Origin: Calothrix sp. MO_192.B10
Lineage (GTDB): Bacteria; Cyanobacteriota; Cyanobacteriia; Cyanobacteriales; Nostocaceae
Assembly (NCBI GenBank): GCA_030065055.1
Contig: JASJDS010000002.1
Span: 1-64,000 of the forward strand
Direction of reading: 5' to 3'
Length of the DNA: 64,000 nucleotides
This document shows, piece after piece, positions 9,044 through 17,453 of the stretch; position 1 is the stretch's first letter; each line of letters opens with the position of its first letter. The notes beneath the pieces were generated by a model that worked only from the letters and a program-made list of their open reading frames with translations, ran no database searches and was not told the DNA's origin. The position numbers and the translations under genes are program-made.

Positions 9044-9400
9044 ATGACAGAACCAACTAGTTACAAAAATGCAGTTTTAGATGATAAAGAACTGCAAGCA
9101 GGTTTGAATAGTATTAACCCTAAATTTGGTGACTTTTGCACCCGCGTTGCTGGGGAAGCTTGGGGTTTACCCTTGATAGATCAAAAAACAAAAGCATTAA
9201 TTACAATTGCTGTTGATGTTGTTAACCAAGACCAAACAGGTGCAGGAAATCCTTTCGGTGCTCATGTGAATATGGCAATGCAGCAAGGAGCAACCCGTGA
9301 AGAAATAGAAGAATTACTTTTATTCATGTGCGTTTATGCAGGTTTTAATAAAGCTGCTGGTTGTTTTGGAATGCTGAATGAAATTCTCGGAGAAACCTAA
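9044..9400 (+). CDS. Carboxymuconolactone decarboxylase family (AhpD-like) protein
   Basis: This 118-residue all-helical protein is of the carboxymuconolactone decarboxylase family. It opens with a conserved FCTRVAGEAWGLPLIDQKTK block and has the helix GAHVNMAMQQGATREEIEELL typical of the family, close to the gamma-carboxymuconolactone decarboxylase subgroup. The CxxC redox pair of true AhpD is absent: only single cysteines are visible (FCTR, MCVY, GCFG). An alkylhydroperoxidase role is therefore unlikely, and a decarboxylase or lyase-like role is possible. It begins two bases after the preceding stop, in an operon with the NTF2-like gene and probably the PfpI gene. Confidence 0.85.
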   Translation: MTEPTSYKNAVLDDKELQAGLNSINPKFGDFCTRVAGEAWGLPLIDQKTKALITIAVDVVNQDQTGAGNPFGAHVNMAMQQGATREEIEELLLFMCVYAGFNKAAGCFGMLNEILGET

Positions 9401-9506
9401 AACACTTACAAAGTAAGGTAATGGGTAAAGGAACCTCGTAAACTTACATATTCATCTATTACCCATTATCAATTAATTATCCATGAATTAAAGGAAGTAC
9501 TAAAAA

Positions 9507-10139
9507 ATGGCAGTTAATACTAAAGGTAAAATCGGCGTACTCGTGGAGGAACACTTTGATGAAACAGAGTACAAGAGATTTAATGAATTCTTCCCCGAAA
9601 ATGGCTATGAAGTAGAGTATATTTCTCATCTTTGGGGTCAAGAAAGTTTAACTTTTAAAGGTAATGACCACGAAGATGAAGTCACCGTGAATGTAGAAGT
9701 TAATGATATTCAGATAGCTGATTATCAAGGTTTTATTCTTATCGGTGGCTATGCAATGGATAGATTGAGATATCAGCCTCATCCTCAGCCTGGTAAGCCT
9801 AACAATGCTCCTGCTGTAAACTTTCTACGTCAGGCAGTAATAGAGATGGATGCAGGAAAATTAAAGATAGGAACAATCTGTCATAGTCTTTGGTTATTCT
9901 GTGCGGATAAATCACTTTTGAATGGTCGGAAAGTAACTTGCGCCCATAACATTATTTGTGACGTAGAAAATGGTGGAGGAGTAATTGTTTATGAAGATGA
10001 TGAAACTATTTCCAGCTACGTTGATGGTGGTTTAGTAACTGGAAGACATCCAGGAGTGGTTGAGGAATTTATGCAGGTATTCTTAAAGGAAATTGAAACA
10101 CTACAACCAAAATCTGCGAATGTTTCTTCTGTAAAGTAA
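9507..10139 (+). CDS. DJ-1/PfpI family protein
   Basis: This 210-residue protein has the DJ-1/PfpI flavodoxin-like fold. The opening KIGVLVEEHFDETEY supplies the conserved Glu region, GFILIGGYAMDRLR is the glycine-rich strand, and GTICHSLWLF is the nucleophile elbow with Cys followed by His. SYVDGGLVTGRHPG near the end is typical of the PfpI branch. Family members act as glyoxalases, deglycases, chaperones or amidases; which applies here cannot be read. An AAGGAAG Shine-Dalgarno precedes the ATG. It sits about 105 bases after the AhpD-like gene. Confidence 0.9.
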   Translation: MAVNTKGKIGVLVEEHFDETEYKRFNEFFPENGYEVEYISHLWGQESLTFKGNDHEDEVTVNVEVNDIQIADYQGFILIGGYAMDRLRYQPHPQPGKPNNAPAVNFLRQAVIEMDAGKLKIGTICHSLWLFCADKSLLNGRKVTCAHNIICDVENGGGVIVYEDDETISSYVDGGLVTGRHPGVVEEFMQVFLKEIETLQPKSANVSSVK

Positions 10140-10542
10140 TTGGGTTACTGATGTGGGCAAAATTCTATTACTTGCCCACCATAATACAACCAGGATTTAC
10201 GCACGGACAATGTAATTACATTCTCAATTAGCCCAAATGTCCGCCTAGGAATAAATTCCCAGGCTCAAAGACAAAGTCTGATAAATCAGACTGGGTAGGG
10301 CTTGCAGCGCGTTTCAACGTGCTTGGTTTATTAGCCTTGAAATAAATTTCAAGGTGGGAATGTGGGCTAAGCGACATTGGTGCAAGTTGTTAGTTGAAAC
10401 ACACTTCGTGTACTCACTGTAGAAATAAATTTCCAGGTGGATTATCGGACTAAACGACATTGGTGCAAGTTGTTAGAACAACTATATTTTCTGTTCATTA
10501 ATCTAATTGTGACTCACTAATAATATTTAAGGTAATGAGATC
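10140..10542. repeat. Gap with direct repeats and small hairpins
   Basis: Direct repeats of about 55 bases lie at 10339-10393 and 10422-10476, sharing GAAATAAATTTC and GACATTGGTGCAAGTTGTTA. Two small hairpins are seen: 10153-10179 (GTGGGCAA stem, 11-base loop, possible terminator after the PfpI gene but without a T-run) and 10276-10291 (GTCTGA stem). No coding frame is credible here. Confidence 0.6.
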
Positions 10543-12369
10543 ATGGGCAATACAGTAGATTTTCCTTTTTCTGATTTAATAGCTGGTTATGTTACTTACT
10601 TTAATGCAGATAATGATATTTTTGGTTTGAAAACATCAGATGGTAGGGAGTTTGAATGTGCTTTAACTCCTATGACTTATGCCAAATTGGTGCAAAACTT
10701 GGATGAAGGATACCCTGATGCAACGCCTTTAATCCGGTCAATGCTTGTACCAGGTCGCTATTTATTTACTTATTGTATTTTCTATCCCGATCGCACCAGG
10801 GTTGATGCTAAACAAATAGTATTTGTTGGGCGTAAAGAAAATGACTACGTTTTTGAGAAGCAGAATTGGTGGATTAATCAGGTACGCTCCCTTGCCAATT
10901 TCTATTTAACAGCTCAATTTGGCGATGAAGAAATTAATTACCGTAACTATCGCACCAATCTGAGTTTATCTGGTGCGAGGTCAACTGTAAATTTTCGTCA
11001 AGAAACTGATACTATTTCTCGTTTAGTGTATGGTTTTGCCACTGCATATATGCTCACAGGGGAAGATAAGTTTCTCGAAGCCGCAGATAAGGGAACTGAA
11101 TATTTGCGGGAACATATGCGGTTTGTAGATTTAGATGAAGGGATCGTTTATTGGTATCATGGGATTGATGTTCAGGGAGAACGGGAACATAAAGTATTTG
11201 CTTCTGAGTTTGGGGATGATTATGATGCTATCCCTGCATATGAGCAAATTTACGCTTTAGCTGGTCCCATTCAAACCTATAGAGTTACGGGTGATCCCCG
11301 AATTATGGATGATACAGAAAAGACCATTAAGTTGTTTAATGATTTTTTCCTAGATCAAAGCGAACATGGTGGTTATTTTTCCCATTTAGAACCTGTGATG
11401 TTAGACCCCAAAAGTGATTCTTTGGGCAATAACAAAGCCAGAAAAAACTGGAACTCTGTGGGTGATCATGCACCTGCTTACTTGATTAATCTTTGGTTAG
11501 CCACAGGTAAACAGGAATATGCAGATATGCTGGAATATACTTTCGACACTATCGTTGAGCGTTTCCCTGACGATGAAAATAGTCCCTTTGTTCAGGAAAG
11601 GTTTCATGAAGATTGGTCTGCTGATACTACTTGGGGATGGCAGCAAAATCGGGCAGTTGTGGGGCATAATCTAAAAATTGCTTGGAACCTCATGCGGATG
11701 AACTCCCTTAAATCGAAACAAGATTACACCCAACTAGCTACTAAAATTGCCAATATTATGCCAGAAGTTGGTAGCGATCGCCAACGGGGTGGTTGGTTCG
11801 ATGTGGTGGAACGTATTCTGACTGAGGGTGAATCTGTTCATCGTTTTGTATGGCATGATCGCAAGGCTTGGTGGCAACAAGAACAATCAATACTTGCTTA
11901 TCTGATCCTTGCTGGTGTTGTTGAAGGAGAAGAGTATCACCGTTTAGCACGAGAAGCTGCTGCTTTTTATAATGCTTGGTTCCTGGATATAGAAGATGGT
12001 GGGGTTTATTTCAATGTTTTAGCTAACGGTATTCCTTATCTGGCTGGTGGAAATGAACGTGGTAAGGGTTCTCATTCCATGAGTGGTTATCACTCGACTG
12101 AGTTGTGCTTTTTGGCATCAGTTTATACTAACTTACTGATTACTAAGCAACCGATGGACTTTTACTTTAAGCCCGTACCGGGAGGATTTCCAGATAATAT
12201 TCTCCGAGTATCTCCTGATATATTACCTCCAGGAAGTATCAAAATAGCTTCAGTAGAAATTGATGGAGAAGCTTATCACAATTTTGATGCAGATAAGTTA
12301 ATTGTAAAATTACCCCAGACAAAAGAACAGGTAAAGGTGAAGGTAAAAATTGTACCAGTAGATAGTTAA
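10543..12369 (+). CDS. AGE-family (N-acylglucosamine 2-epimerase-like) protein
   Basis: This 608-residue protein has an N-terminal part of about 120 residues (possibly a small beta domain, FGLKTSDGREFECALTP) followed by an (alpha/alpha)6 barrel as in N-acylglucosamine 2-epimerases and related sugar isomerases. Barrel hallmarks are RLVYGFATAYMLTGEDKFLE, a His-rich GHNLKIAWNLMRM near residue 375, and WWQQEQSILAYL near 445. RGSHSMSGYHSTEL-type His residues lie near 510. The substrate is unknown, and the N-terminal extension makes it longer than the usual 400 residues. It is preceded by AAGGTAATGAG, a weak Shine-Dalgarno. A short linker with a repeat separates it from the first STAS gene. Confidence 0.75.
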   Translation: MGNTVDFPFSDLIAGYVTYFNADNDIFGLKTSDGREFECALTPMTYAKLVQNLDEGYPDATPLIRSMLVPGRYLFTYCIFYPDRTRVDAKQIVFVGRKENDYVFEKQNWWINQVRSLANFYLTAQFGDEEINYRNYRTNLSLSGARSTVNFRQETDTISRLVYGFATAYMLTGEDKFLEAADKGTEYLREHMRFVDLDEGIVYWYHGIDVQGEREHKVFASEFGDDYDAIPAYEQIYALAGPIQTYRVTGDPRIMDDTEKTIKLFNDFFLDQSEHGGYFSHLEPVMLDPKSDSLGNNKARKNWNSVGDHAPAYLINLWLATGKQEYADMLEYTFDTIVERFPDDENSPFVQERFHEDWSADTTWGWQQNRAVVGHNLKIAWNLMRMNSLKSKQDYTQLATKIANIMPEVGSDRQRGGWFDVVERILTEGESVHRFVWHDRKAWWQQEQSILAYLILAGVVEGEEYHRLAREAAAFYNAWFLDIEDGGVYFNVLANGIPYLAGGNERGKGSHSMSGYHSTELCFLASVYTNLLITKQPMDFYFKPVPGGFPDNILRVSPDILPPGSIKIASVEIDGEAYHNFDADKLIVKLPQTKEQVKVKVKIVPVDS

Positions 12370-12420
12370 GGGGAACTCACAAGGGGGAAGTCATTCAATT
12401 TTGGATTTTGGATTTTAGCT

Positions 12421-12465
12421 TACCCTCTCTTTAATAAGGAGAGGGTGCCGCAGGCGGGTGAGGTT
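12421..12465. repeat. Interspersed ACCCTCTC hairpin repeat, copy 1
   Basis: TACCCTCTCTTTAATAAGGA followed by GAGAGGGTGCCGCAGGCGGG folds into a short stem (ACCCTCTC/GAGAGGGT). An almost identical copy lies at 37765-37809 with the same flank GCCGCAGGCGGGTGAGGTT. It sits just after the AGE-type gene and could act as a terminator there. Confidence 0.65.
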
Positions 12466-12556
12466 GTATAAGTATTCATCTGCACATGATATAAATAATT
12501 AAAGTCTTTTCCCCTGTGTTTGTTCAAAGTAAACAGTTCATAATGATGGTAAAAAA

Positions 12557-12901
12557 ATGGAAATTAGTATCGAAGAAGTTGATGGAATCAAGGTAGTTAT
12601 TTTAGTAGGTGAAATAGATGCTAAGACAGCACCAAAGGTACAGCAGCAAGTTTTCACTTTAACAGCAACGGACAAGAAAATTCTGATGGATTTGTCCCAA
12701 GTAAGGTATATGTCTAGTGCTGGTTTACGGATGTTACTTTCACTATATCGCCATACGACTGCTAAAGATATCAAGCTTTTACTGGTAGGACTTTCAGAGG
12801 AAATTGAAGATACAATGTCTGTGACAGGATTCCTCAATTTTTTCGCAACCTCGAAAACCAGAGAATCCGGATTAATAGCACTTAAACATCATCCATGTTG
12901 A
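12557..12901 (+). CDS. STAS-domain anti-sigma factor antagonist (first copy)
   Basis: This 114-residue single STAS domain is of the SpoIIAA/RsbV type. It opens MEISIEEVDGIKVVILVGEI with the conserved strand, then DAKTAPKVQQQVF. MDLSQVRYMSSAGLRMLLSL carries the phospho-acceptor Ser (M-S-S-A-G-L). In partner switching, the unphosphorylated form binds an RsbW-type kinase and frees its target. Kinase and phosphatase genes lie 4-5 kb downstream together with a second STAS gene. The last residues (about KHHPC) are encoded by the left end of a MITE-like repeat that starts at 12883, so the natural C-terminus may have been replaced. Confidence 0.9.
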   Translation: MEISIEEVDGIKVVILVGEIDAKTAPKVQQQVFTLTATDKKILMDLSQVRYMSSAGLRMLLSLYRHTTAKDIKLLLVGLSEEIEDTMSVTGFLNFFATSKTRESGLIALKHHPC

Positions 12902-13001
12902 AACCTGGAGTTTCTAATTATTCTGATGTGTCATTGCGACGTAAGGAAGCAATCCCAAAGTCCTGTTATGAAACTACAGTTCTCAAGGTAGACGAGGTTT
13001 A
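12883..13001. mobile_element. 119-bp MITE-like repeat (TAAACCTCGTC family)
   Basis: The left end TAAACATCATCC and right end GACGAGGTTTA bound a copy of the family also found at 3439-3558 and 20992-21111. It overlaps the last 19 bases of the first STAS gene and supplies its final codons and stop. Confidence 0.75.
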
Positions 13002-13084
13002 AATAAATGACTAGGGAACAGGTAAAAGTAAGGCATTGAGGAATCTTACATTTCTTAACTGTTAATTGACAACTGACAACTAAT

Positions 13085-13753
13085 ATGAAACAACAAAATT
13101 TACTTCCATTAAGCGTACAAGAAACCATAGAACAGCGTCGAGCGGCTCGTTCATTTGAGAATAAATCAATTCCACCAGAAACTCTCAATCAAATTTTGTC
13201 TTTAGGATTACAGTCTCCTTCTGGTTTTAATCTTCAACCTTGGCGATTTATTGTAGTTAAGGAACAGGAAAATAAGGAAAAACTCAAGGCTTGTGCATTT
13301 AATCAGAAGCAAGTATCTGAGGCTGCTGTAGTCATCATTTGTTGCGGAGATAGGGGAGTTTCAAAACCGGAATATATCGAGTCAGTAATTCAATTGGGCA
13401 AGGATAATGGTGCGGTTAATGATGTTTATGCCGAGCATATACGTACTTCCGTTCCCAAATTATTTGAGAATCAACCATGCTTTGAATCAATAGAAGCTTG
13501 GACTAACCGCCAAACCATGTTAGCTGTTGCTTACATCATGATGGTTGCTCAAAGTTTAGGAGTTGATAGTTGTCCGATGGAAGGCTTTTCAGCCACTCAA
13601 GTGAAGGAAGCTTTTAATATTCCTGCAGAAGTTGATGTTTGTTGTTTGTTAACTCTTGGTTATGCAGCAGAACCATTTAAGAAATATGGTGGAAGGTTTG
13701 GGATAGAACAGGTTTGCTATGGGGAAAGTTATGGAGAGCAATTTGAAGTTTAG
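13085..13753 (+). CDS. Nitroreductase-family flavoprotein
   Basis: This 222-residue protein is of the FMN-dependent nitroreductase family, which uses NAD(P)H to reduce nitro compounds, quinones or enones. The FMN phosphate-binding start EQRRAARSFENKSIPPETL and the helix SGFNLQPWRFIVVKE are clear. AVAYIMMVAQSLGVDSCPMEG is the conserved second half with the family Gly-x-Asp-Ser-Cys-Pro motif. LLTLGYAAE closes the fold. It lies between a mobile repeat and glgX, with the same orientation. The substrate cannot be inferred. Confidence 0.9.
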   Translation: MKQQNLLPLSVQETIEQRRAARSFENKSIPPETLNQILSLGLQSPSGFNLQPWRFIVVKEQENKEKLKACAFNQKQVSEAAVVIICCGDRGVSKPEYIESVIQLGKDNGAVNDVYAEHIRTSVPKLFENQPCFESIEAWTNRQTMLAVAYIMMVAQSLGVDSCPMEGFSATQVKEAFNIPAEVDVCCLLTLGYAAEPFKKYGGRFGIEQVCYGESYGEQFEV

Positions 13754-13820
13754 TTGAGTATAAGCTTGATGGAAAAATGAAAAGTAATCAAACAGCAAAG
13801 AGATTAATCAATCAAGGAAT

Positions 13821-15968
13821 ATGGAATATATAAACTCAGCGATCGCCAGAATTGATATTCATCCAACCCATAATTTTCAAGAATTTAAATTGCGTTGTGG
13901 AAAGCCCTTTCCCTTTGGTGCAAATTTAGTTCCAGGTGGGGTTAACTTTTCTATCTATTCGAGTTATGCTACTTCTTGTACCTTAGTTTTGTTCGAGAAA
14001 CATTCTCCCGAACCAATAGCAGAAATTCCCTTTCCAGAAGAATTTAGGATTGGTAATGTTTATTGCATGATTGTCTTTGGTTTGGACTACGAATGCATCG
14101 AATATGGTTATCGGATGGAAGGACCAAATGATTTTCAGGCGGGTCATTGGTTTGATAAAAGTAAAGTTTTGATGGACCCTTATGCCAAAATTATTGGCGG
14201 ACGGGATATTTGGGGTAAAACACCAGATTGGAATGATATTTACCACCATCGGTCTCGGATTGCTTTTGATGATTTTGATTGGGAAGATGACAGGCTTTTA
14301 GAAATTCCTCTGGAAGATTTGATTATTTATGAAATGCATGTCCGTAGCTTTACCCGTCACCCTAGCTCTGAAGTCAAACATCCAGGTACATTTGCAGGTA
14401 TTCGGGAAAAAATCCCTTATCTCAAACAGTTGGGTGTAAATGCAGTAGAATTAATGCCCATATTTGAATTCGATGAATTTGAAAATAGTCATCTTAATCC
14501 TGAAACAGGGGAAACCCGCTATAACTACTGGGGTTACAGTACTGTAGGATTCTTCGCGCCTAAAGCTGGCTATGCTGCTACAGGTAAGTTTGGGATGCAG
14601 GTAGATGAATTGAAGGCATTAGTTAAAGAGTTACACAAAAATGGGATTGAGGTAATTCTCGACGTAGTCTTTAATCATACAGCAGAAGGAAATGAGAATG
14701 GCCCTTACATTTCCTTTCGGGGTATAGATAACCAAACCTACTATATGCTCACCCCAGAGGGTTACTATTATAACTTCAGTGGTTGCGGTAATACTCTCAA
14801 CTGTAATAACCCAATTGTCAGGGGTATGGTGCTTGACTGTCTACGTTATTGGGCTAGTGAATATCACATTGATGGTTTCCGTTTTGACTTAGCTTCTATT
14901 TTAGGTCGTGACCCTTGGGGCGCCCCTTTAGCTAATCCTCCACTCTTAGAAACCCTGGCTTTTGACCCTATTTTGGCAAGGTGTAAGTTAATTGCAGAAG
15001 CTTGGGATGCAGGTGGTTTATATCAAGTCGGTTCCTTCCCTGCATACGGACGGTGGTCAGAATGGAACGGGAAATATCGCGATCGCATTCGTAAATTTCT
15101 CAAGGGCGATGGTAATATTGGGGAGATGGCACAATGTTTACAAGGTTCTCCAGACCTTTATGCTGCTAGTGGTCGTCCTCCTTCCACATCGATTAATTTC
15201 ATTACCGCCCATGATGGTTTCACTTTAGCCGACTTAGTTTCTTACAATGGCAAACATAACCAAGCTAATGGCGAAAACAACAACGATGGCACCAATGATA
15301 ATGAAAGTTGGAACTGTGGTGTAGAAGGGTGGACAGAAGATAATAGAATTAATATTCTGCGACAACGACAAATGAGAAACGCGATCGCCATGTTAATGGT
15401 TTCTCAGGGTGTACCGATGTTACTCATGGGTGATGAAGTTGGACGTTCTAAGCAGGGTAATAATAACACCTATTGTCACGATAACGAATTAAATTGGTTG
15501 GATTGGAATCTGTTAAACAAGAATGCAAATTTATTCCAATTTACTCAACAGTGTATTGCATTTCGTAAGTCTCATCCCGTCCTCAGAAATAGTCAACATT
15601 TCCAAAATCGCGATCGGGTTGGTAGTGGTTATGCAGATATTACTTGGCATGGTACTCAAGCATGGGATGCTGATTGGTCAGATCATAGCCGTACTTTAGC
15701 ATTCATGCTTTGTGGTAAACATACCAAACAAGGAACTATTGAAGATGACTACATTTATGTAGCCATGAATATGTACTGGGAATCACTGCAATTTACAATT
15801 CCCAGTTTACCATCGCACATGGAATGGCACATATTTGTCAATACTGGATGCACACCAGGTAAAGATAGTTGGGAACCAGGGAACGAACCTAAATTAGCAA
15901 ATCAAAAAGACATACTTGTCGGAGAACGTTCTGTAGTTATTTTAGTTAGTCGCCATCTTAGTAATTAA
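13821..15968 (+). CDS. glgX: Glycogen debranching enzyme (GlgX/isoamylase type)
   Basis: This 715-residue GH13 isoamylase-type enzyme hydrolyses alpha-1,6 branches of glycogen. An N-terminal CBM48-like domain (GKPFPFGANLVPGGVNFSIY) is followed by the barrel. Conserved regions seen are DVVFNHTAEG, DGFRFDLAS with the nucleophile Asp near 356, LIAEAWDAGG with the acid Glu near 393, and FITAHDGFTL with Asp near 464. The AAGGA box sits eight bases before the ATG. The stop is 15 bases before the second STAS gene, so glycogen breakdown and the partner-switching proteins are probably in one transcript. Cyanobacteria often have more than one such gene. Confidence 0.95.
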   Translation: MEYINSAIARIDIHPTHNFQEFKLRCGKPFPFGANLVPGGVNFSIYSSYATSCTLVLFEKHSPEPIAEIPFPEEFRIGNVYCMIVFGLDYECIEYGYRMEGPNDFQAGHWFDKSKVLMDPYAKIIGGRDIWGKTPDWNDIYHHRSRIAFDDFDWEDDRLLEIPLEDLIIYEMHVRSFTRHPSSEVKHPGTFAGIREKIPYLKQLGVNAVELMPIFEFDEFENSHLNPETGETRYNYWGYSTVGFFAPKAGYAATGKFGMQVDELKALVKELHKNGIEVILDVVFNHTAEGNENGPYISFRGIDNQTYYMLTPEGYYYNFSGCGNTLNCNNPIVRGMVLDCLRYWASEYHIDGFRFDLASILGRDPWGAPLANPPLLETLAFDPILARCKLIAEAWDAGGLYQVGSFPAYGRWSEWNGKYRDRIRKFLKGDGNIGEMAQCLQGSPDLYAASGRPPSTSINFITAHDGFTLADLVSYNGKHNQANGENNNDGTNDNESWNCGVEGWTEDNRINILRQRQMRNAIAMLMVSQGVPMLLMGDEVGRSKQGNNNTYCHDNELNWLDWNLLNKNANLFQFTQQCIAFRKSHPVLRNSQHFQNRDRVGSGYADITWHGTQAWDADWSDHSRTLAFMLCGKHTKQGTIEDDYIYVAMNMYWESLQFTIPSLPSHMEWHIFVNTGCTPGKDSWEPGNEPKLANQKDILVGERSVVILVSRHLSN

Positions 15969-15983
15969 ATCAAGGAGAAAATT

Positions 15984-16307
15984 ATGACTTTTCAAGCAAT
16001 TCTAGAAAATACTGATGCTAACATCGCCAAAATTACTTTATCCGGAGAATTAAATGCTGCAACAGCACCAACTTTTAAACAAGAAATCGAAAACGCCACA
16101 GCCACAGATATTCAAAAGCTAGTTTTAATCATGAAAGACTTGGAATATATGTCAAGTGCTGGTTTAAGAATTTTAATATTTGCCAAACAAAAAATGGGTG
16201 CTAATGTTGACATTTATCTAATATCCCCTCAAGAGATGGTGCTAGATACTATTAAAAAAACTGGCTTTCATCACAGTGTAATTATTATGGATAATGATGA
16301 TTTTTAA
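15984..16307 (+). CDS. STAS-domain anti-sigma factor antagonist (second copy)
   Basis: This 107-residue STAS protein has KITLSGELNAATAPTFKQEI and the phospho-site segment MKDLEYMSSAGLRILIFAKQ. It shares fold and Ser motif with the protein at 12557 but is clearly a different sequence, so it is not a recent copy. AAGGAGA lies seven bases before the ATG. It follows glgX by 15 bases and precedes the RsbW-like kinase gene by about 250 bases, with a mobile repeat between. It is the likely direct partner of that kinase. Confidence 0.92.
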   Translation: MTFQAILENTDANIAKITLSGELNAATAPTFKQEIENATATDIQKLVLIMKDLEYMSSAGLRILIFAKQKMGANVDIYLISPQEMVLDTIKKTGFHHSVIIMDNDDF

Positions 16308-16351
16308 ACTTCAAAAATACACAGTGAAAGATATGATGTCATTTTTGATTC

Positions 16352-16516
16352 AGGACTTACGCACAAGCTACGTATTTACGTCATTACGTAAAGCCTACGG
16401 CATAGCTGAGTCCTTCGGACACGCTGCGCGAACGCTTACCGCGTTAGCGTGCGCGAAGCGCTTACGAAGTGAAGTAATCGCAAAGCCTTATTTTTCGTCA
16501 CGAGTGCGTAAATCCT
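16352..16516. mobile_element. 165-bp MITE-like element, AGGACTTACGCA ends
   Basis: It is bounded by AGGACTTACGCA (16352-16363) and the near-complement TGCGTAAATCCT (16505-16516). The interior is palindrome-rich (TAAAGCCTACGG, GCGTTAGCGTGCGCGAAGCG). A shorter relative with the same ends lies at 34754-34870. It sits inside the gap between the STAS and RsbW-like genes. Confidence 0.75.
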
Positions 16517-16556
16517 ATGATTATCGAAGACATATTTTTATGTACAAAATCCAAAC

Positions 16557-16982
16557 ATGGAATCTCTAAAAGTCGCCGGGGAATTAGAATCCTTAGATGA
16601 GATAGCAAAGTACGTATTATTTGCTGCTAAACAAGCGTGTTTACCTAAAACAAAAGCGTACAAGCTTCGTTTAGCAGTAGATGAGATCGCTACAAATATT
16701 ATCATTCATGGTTACAAAGAAGCTGGAATTAAAGGAGACATAGTATGTCATGCTCAACTTAGCGATAAAAGTTTAATCATCCACCTGGAAGACAGAGGTA
16801 TTGAATATGATTCCACAAAAAAAGAACAGCCAGATGATTTATTAAAGCCACTGGAGACAAGAGAGATTGGTGGGTTGGGAATTTATTTAGCAGCTAGTGG
16901 AGTAGATAAATTTTTGTATCAACATATTGATCACCGCAATCGCCATACCTTTGTTGTCTACAGGGATTCTGGAAGCAATTAA
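16557..16982 (+). CDS. RsbW-like anti-sigma factor / serine-protein kinase
   Basis: This 141-residue protein has a GHKL (HATPase_c_2) fold as in RsbW and SpoIIAB. LRLAVDEIATNIIIHGYKEA is the N-box with the Glu and Asn that bind Mg-ATP. IHLEDRGIEYDS and the glycine-rich EIGGLGIYLAASGVDKF complete the ATP lid region. It should phosphorylate a STAS antagonist and sequester a target, classically a sigma factor. No sigma factor gene is present in this window. The ATG at 16557 matches the family start. It stands between two MITE-like repeats. Confidence 0.9.
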   Translation: MESLKVAGELESLDEIAKYVLFAAKQACLPKTKAYKLRLAVDEIATNIIIHGYKEAGIKGDIVCHAQLSDKSLIIHLEDRGIEYDSTKKEQPDDLLKPLETREIGGLGIYLAASGVDKFLYQHIDHRNRHTFVVYRDSGSN

Positions 16983-16989
16983 TGATATT

Positions 16990-17399
16990 AGGACTTACGC
17001 AATTGGCATATTTTTTCTGTAGGGGAGGCAAAATGCGGTGTAGATTTTCTGCCCGCATTATTGCCGTTGCGTGACGCTGCGATCATATTTGAACGTAGTC
17101 ATCAGGGGGTGCATCCCAGTTTTTATTTTGCCATTAGATAAAAATGAACCTGTCATTGCGAGGAGGAACGACGTTCGCGGAGCGTGTCCGAAGGACTTAG
17201 CAATCGCATAGACTATTCTTGCTTCGAGATTTTGCGTTCGCGAAGCGTGTCCAAAGGACTTATGCTTCGCTTCACTTCGTTGCGTATGTCCTATCGGACA
17301 AGCTTCGCTAACGCAATGACGTACAAAAGTGGGATGCTCCCGTCATCAGGCTTGTAACCTCACGCACCAATCACTGATTGTGACAATTGCCTAAGTCCT
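16990..17399. mobile_element. 410-bp element with 16-bp terminal inverted repeats
   Basis: AGGACTTACGCAATTG (16990-17005) is complementary, with one mismatch, to 17384-17399. The interior has no coding frame of note and contains the core repeat GTCATTGCGAGGAGGAACGA at 17155 onward, whose relative lies at 21118-21310. It fills almost the whole gap between the kinase and phosphatase genes. It is probably a non-autonomous element. Confidence 0.7.
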
Positions 17400-17453
17400 G
17401 ATTTATTTATTGTTATTTTTAAAGACAATTAATAATTATAGGAGAGAAAGTAA

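Noticed and set aside
16294-16569. 91-residue open frame between STAS and kinase genes
   Set aside because: Most of it reads through a 165-base mobile-type repeat; the frame is chance.
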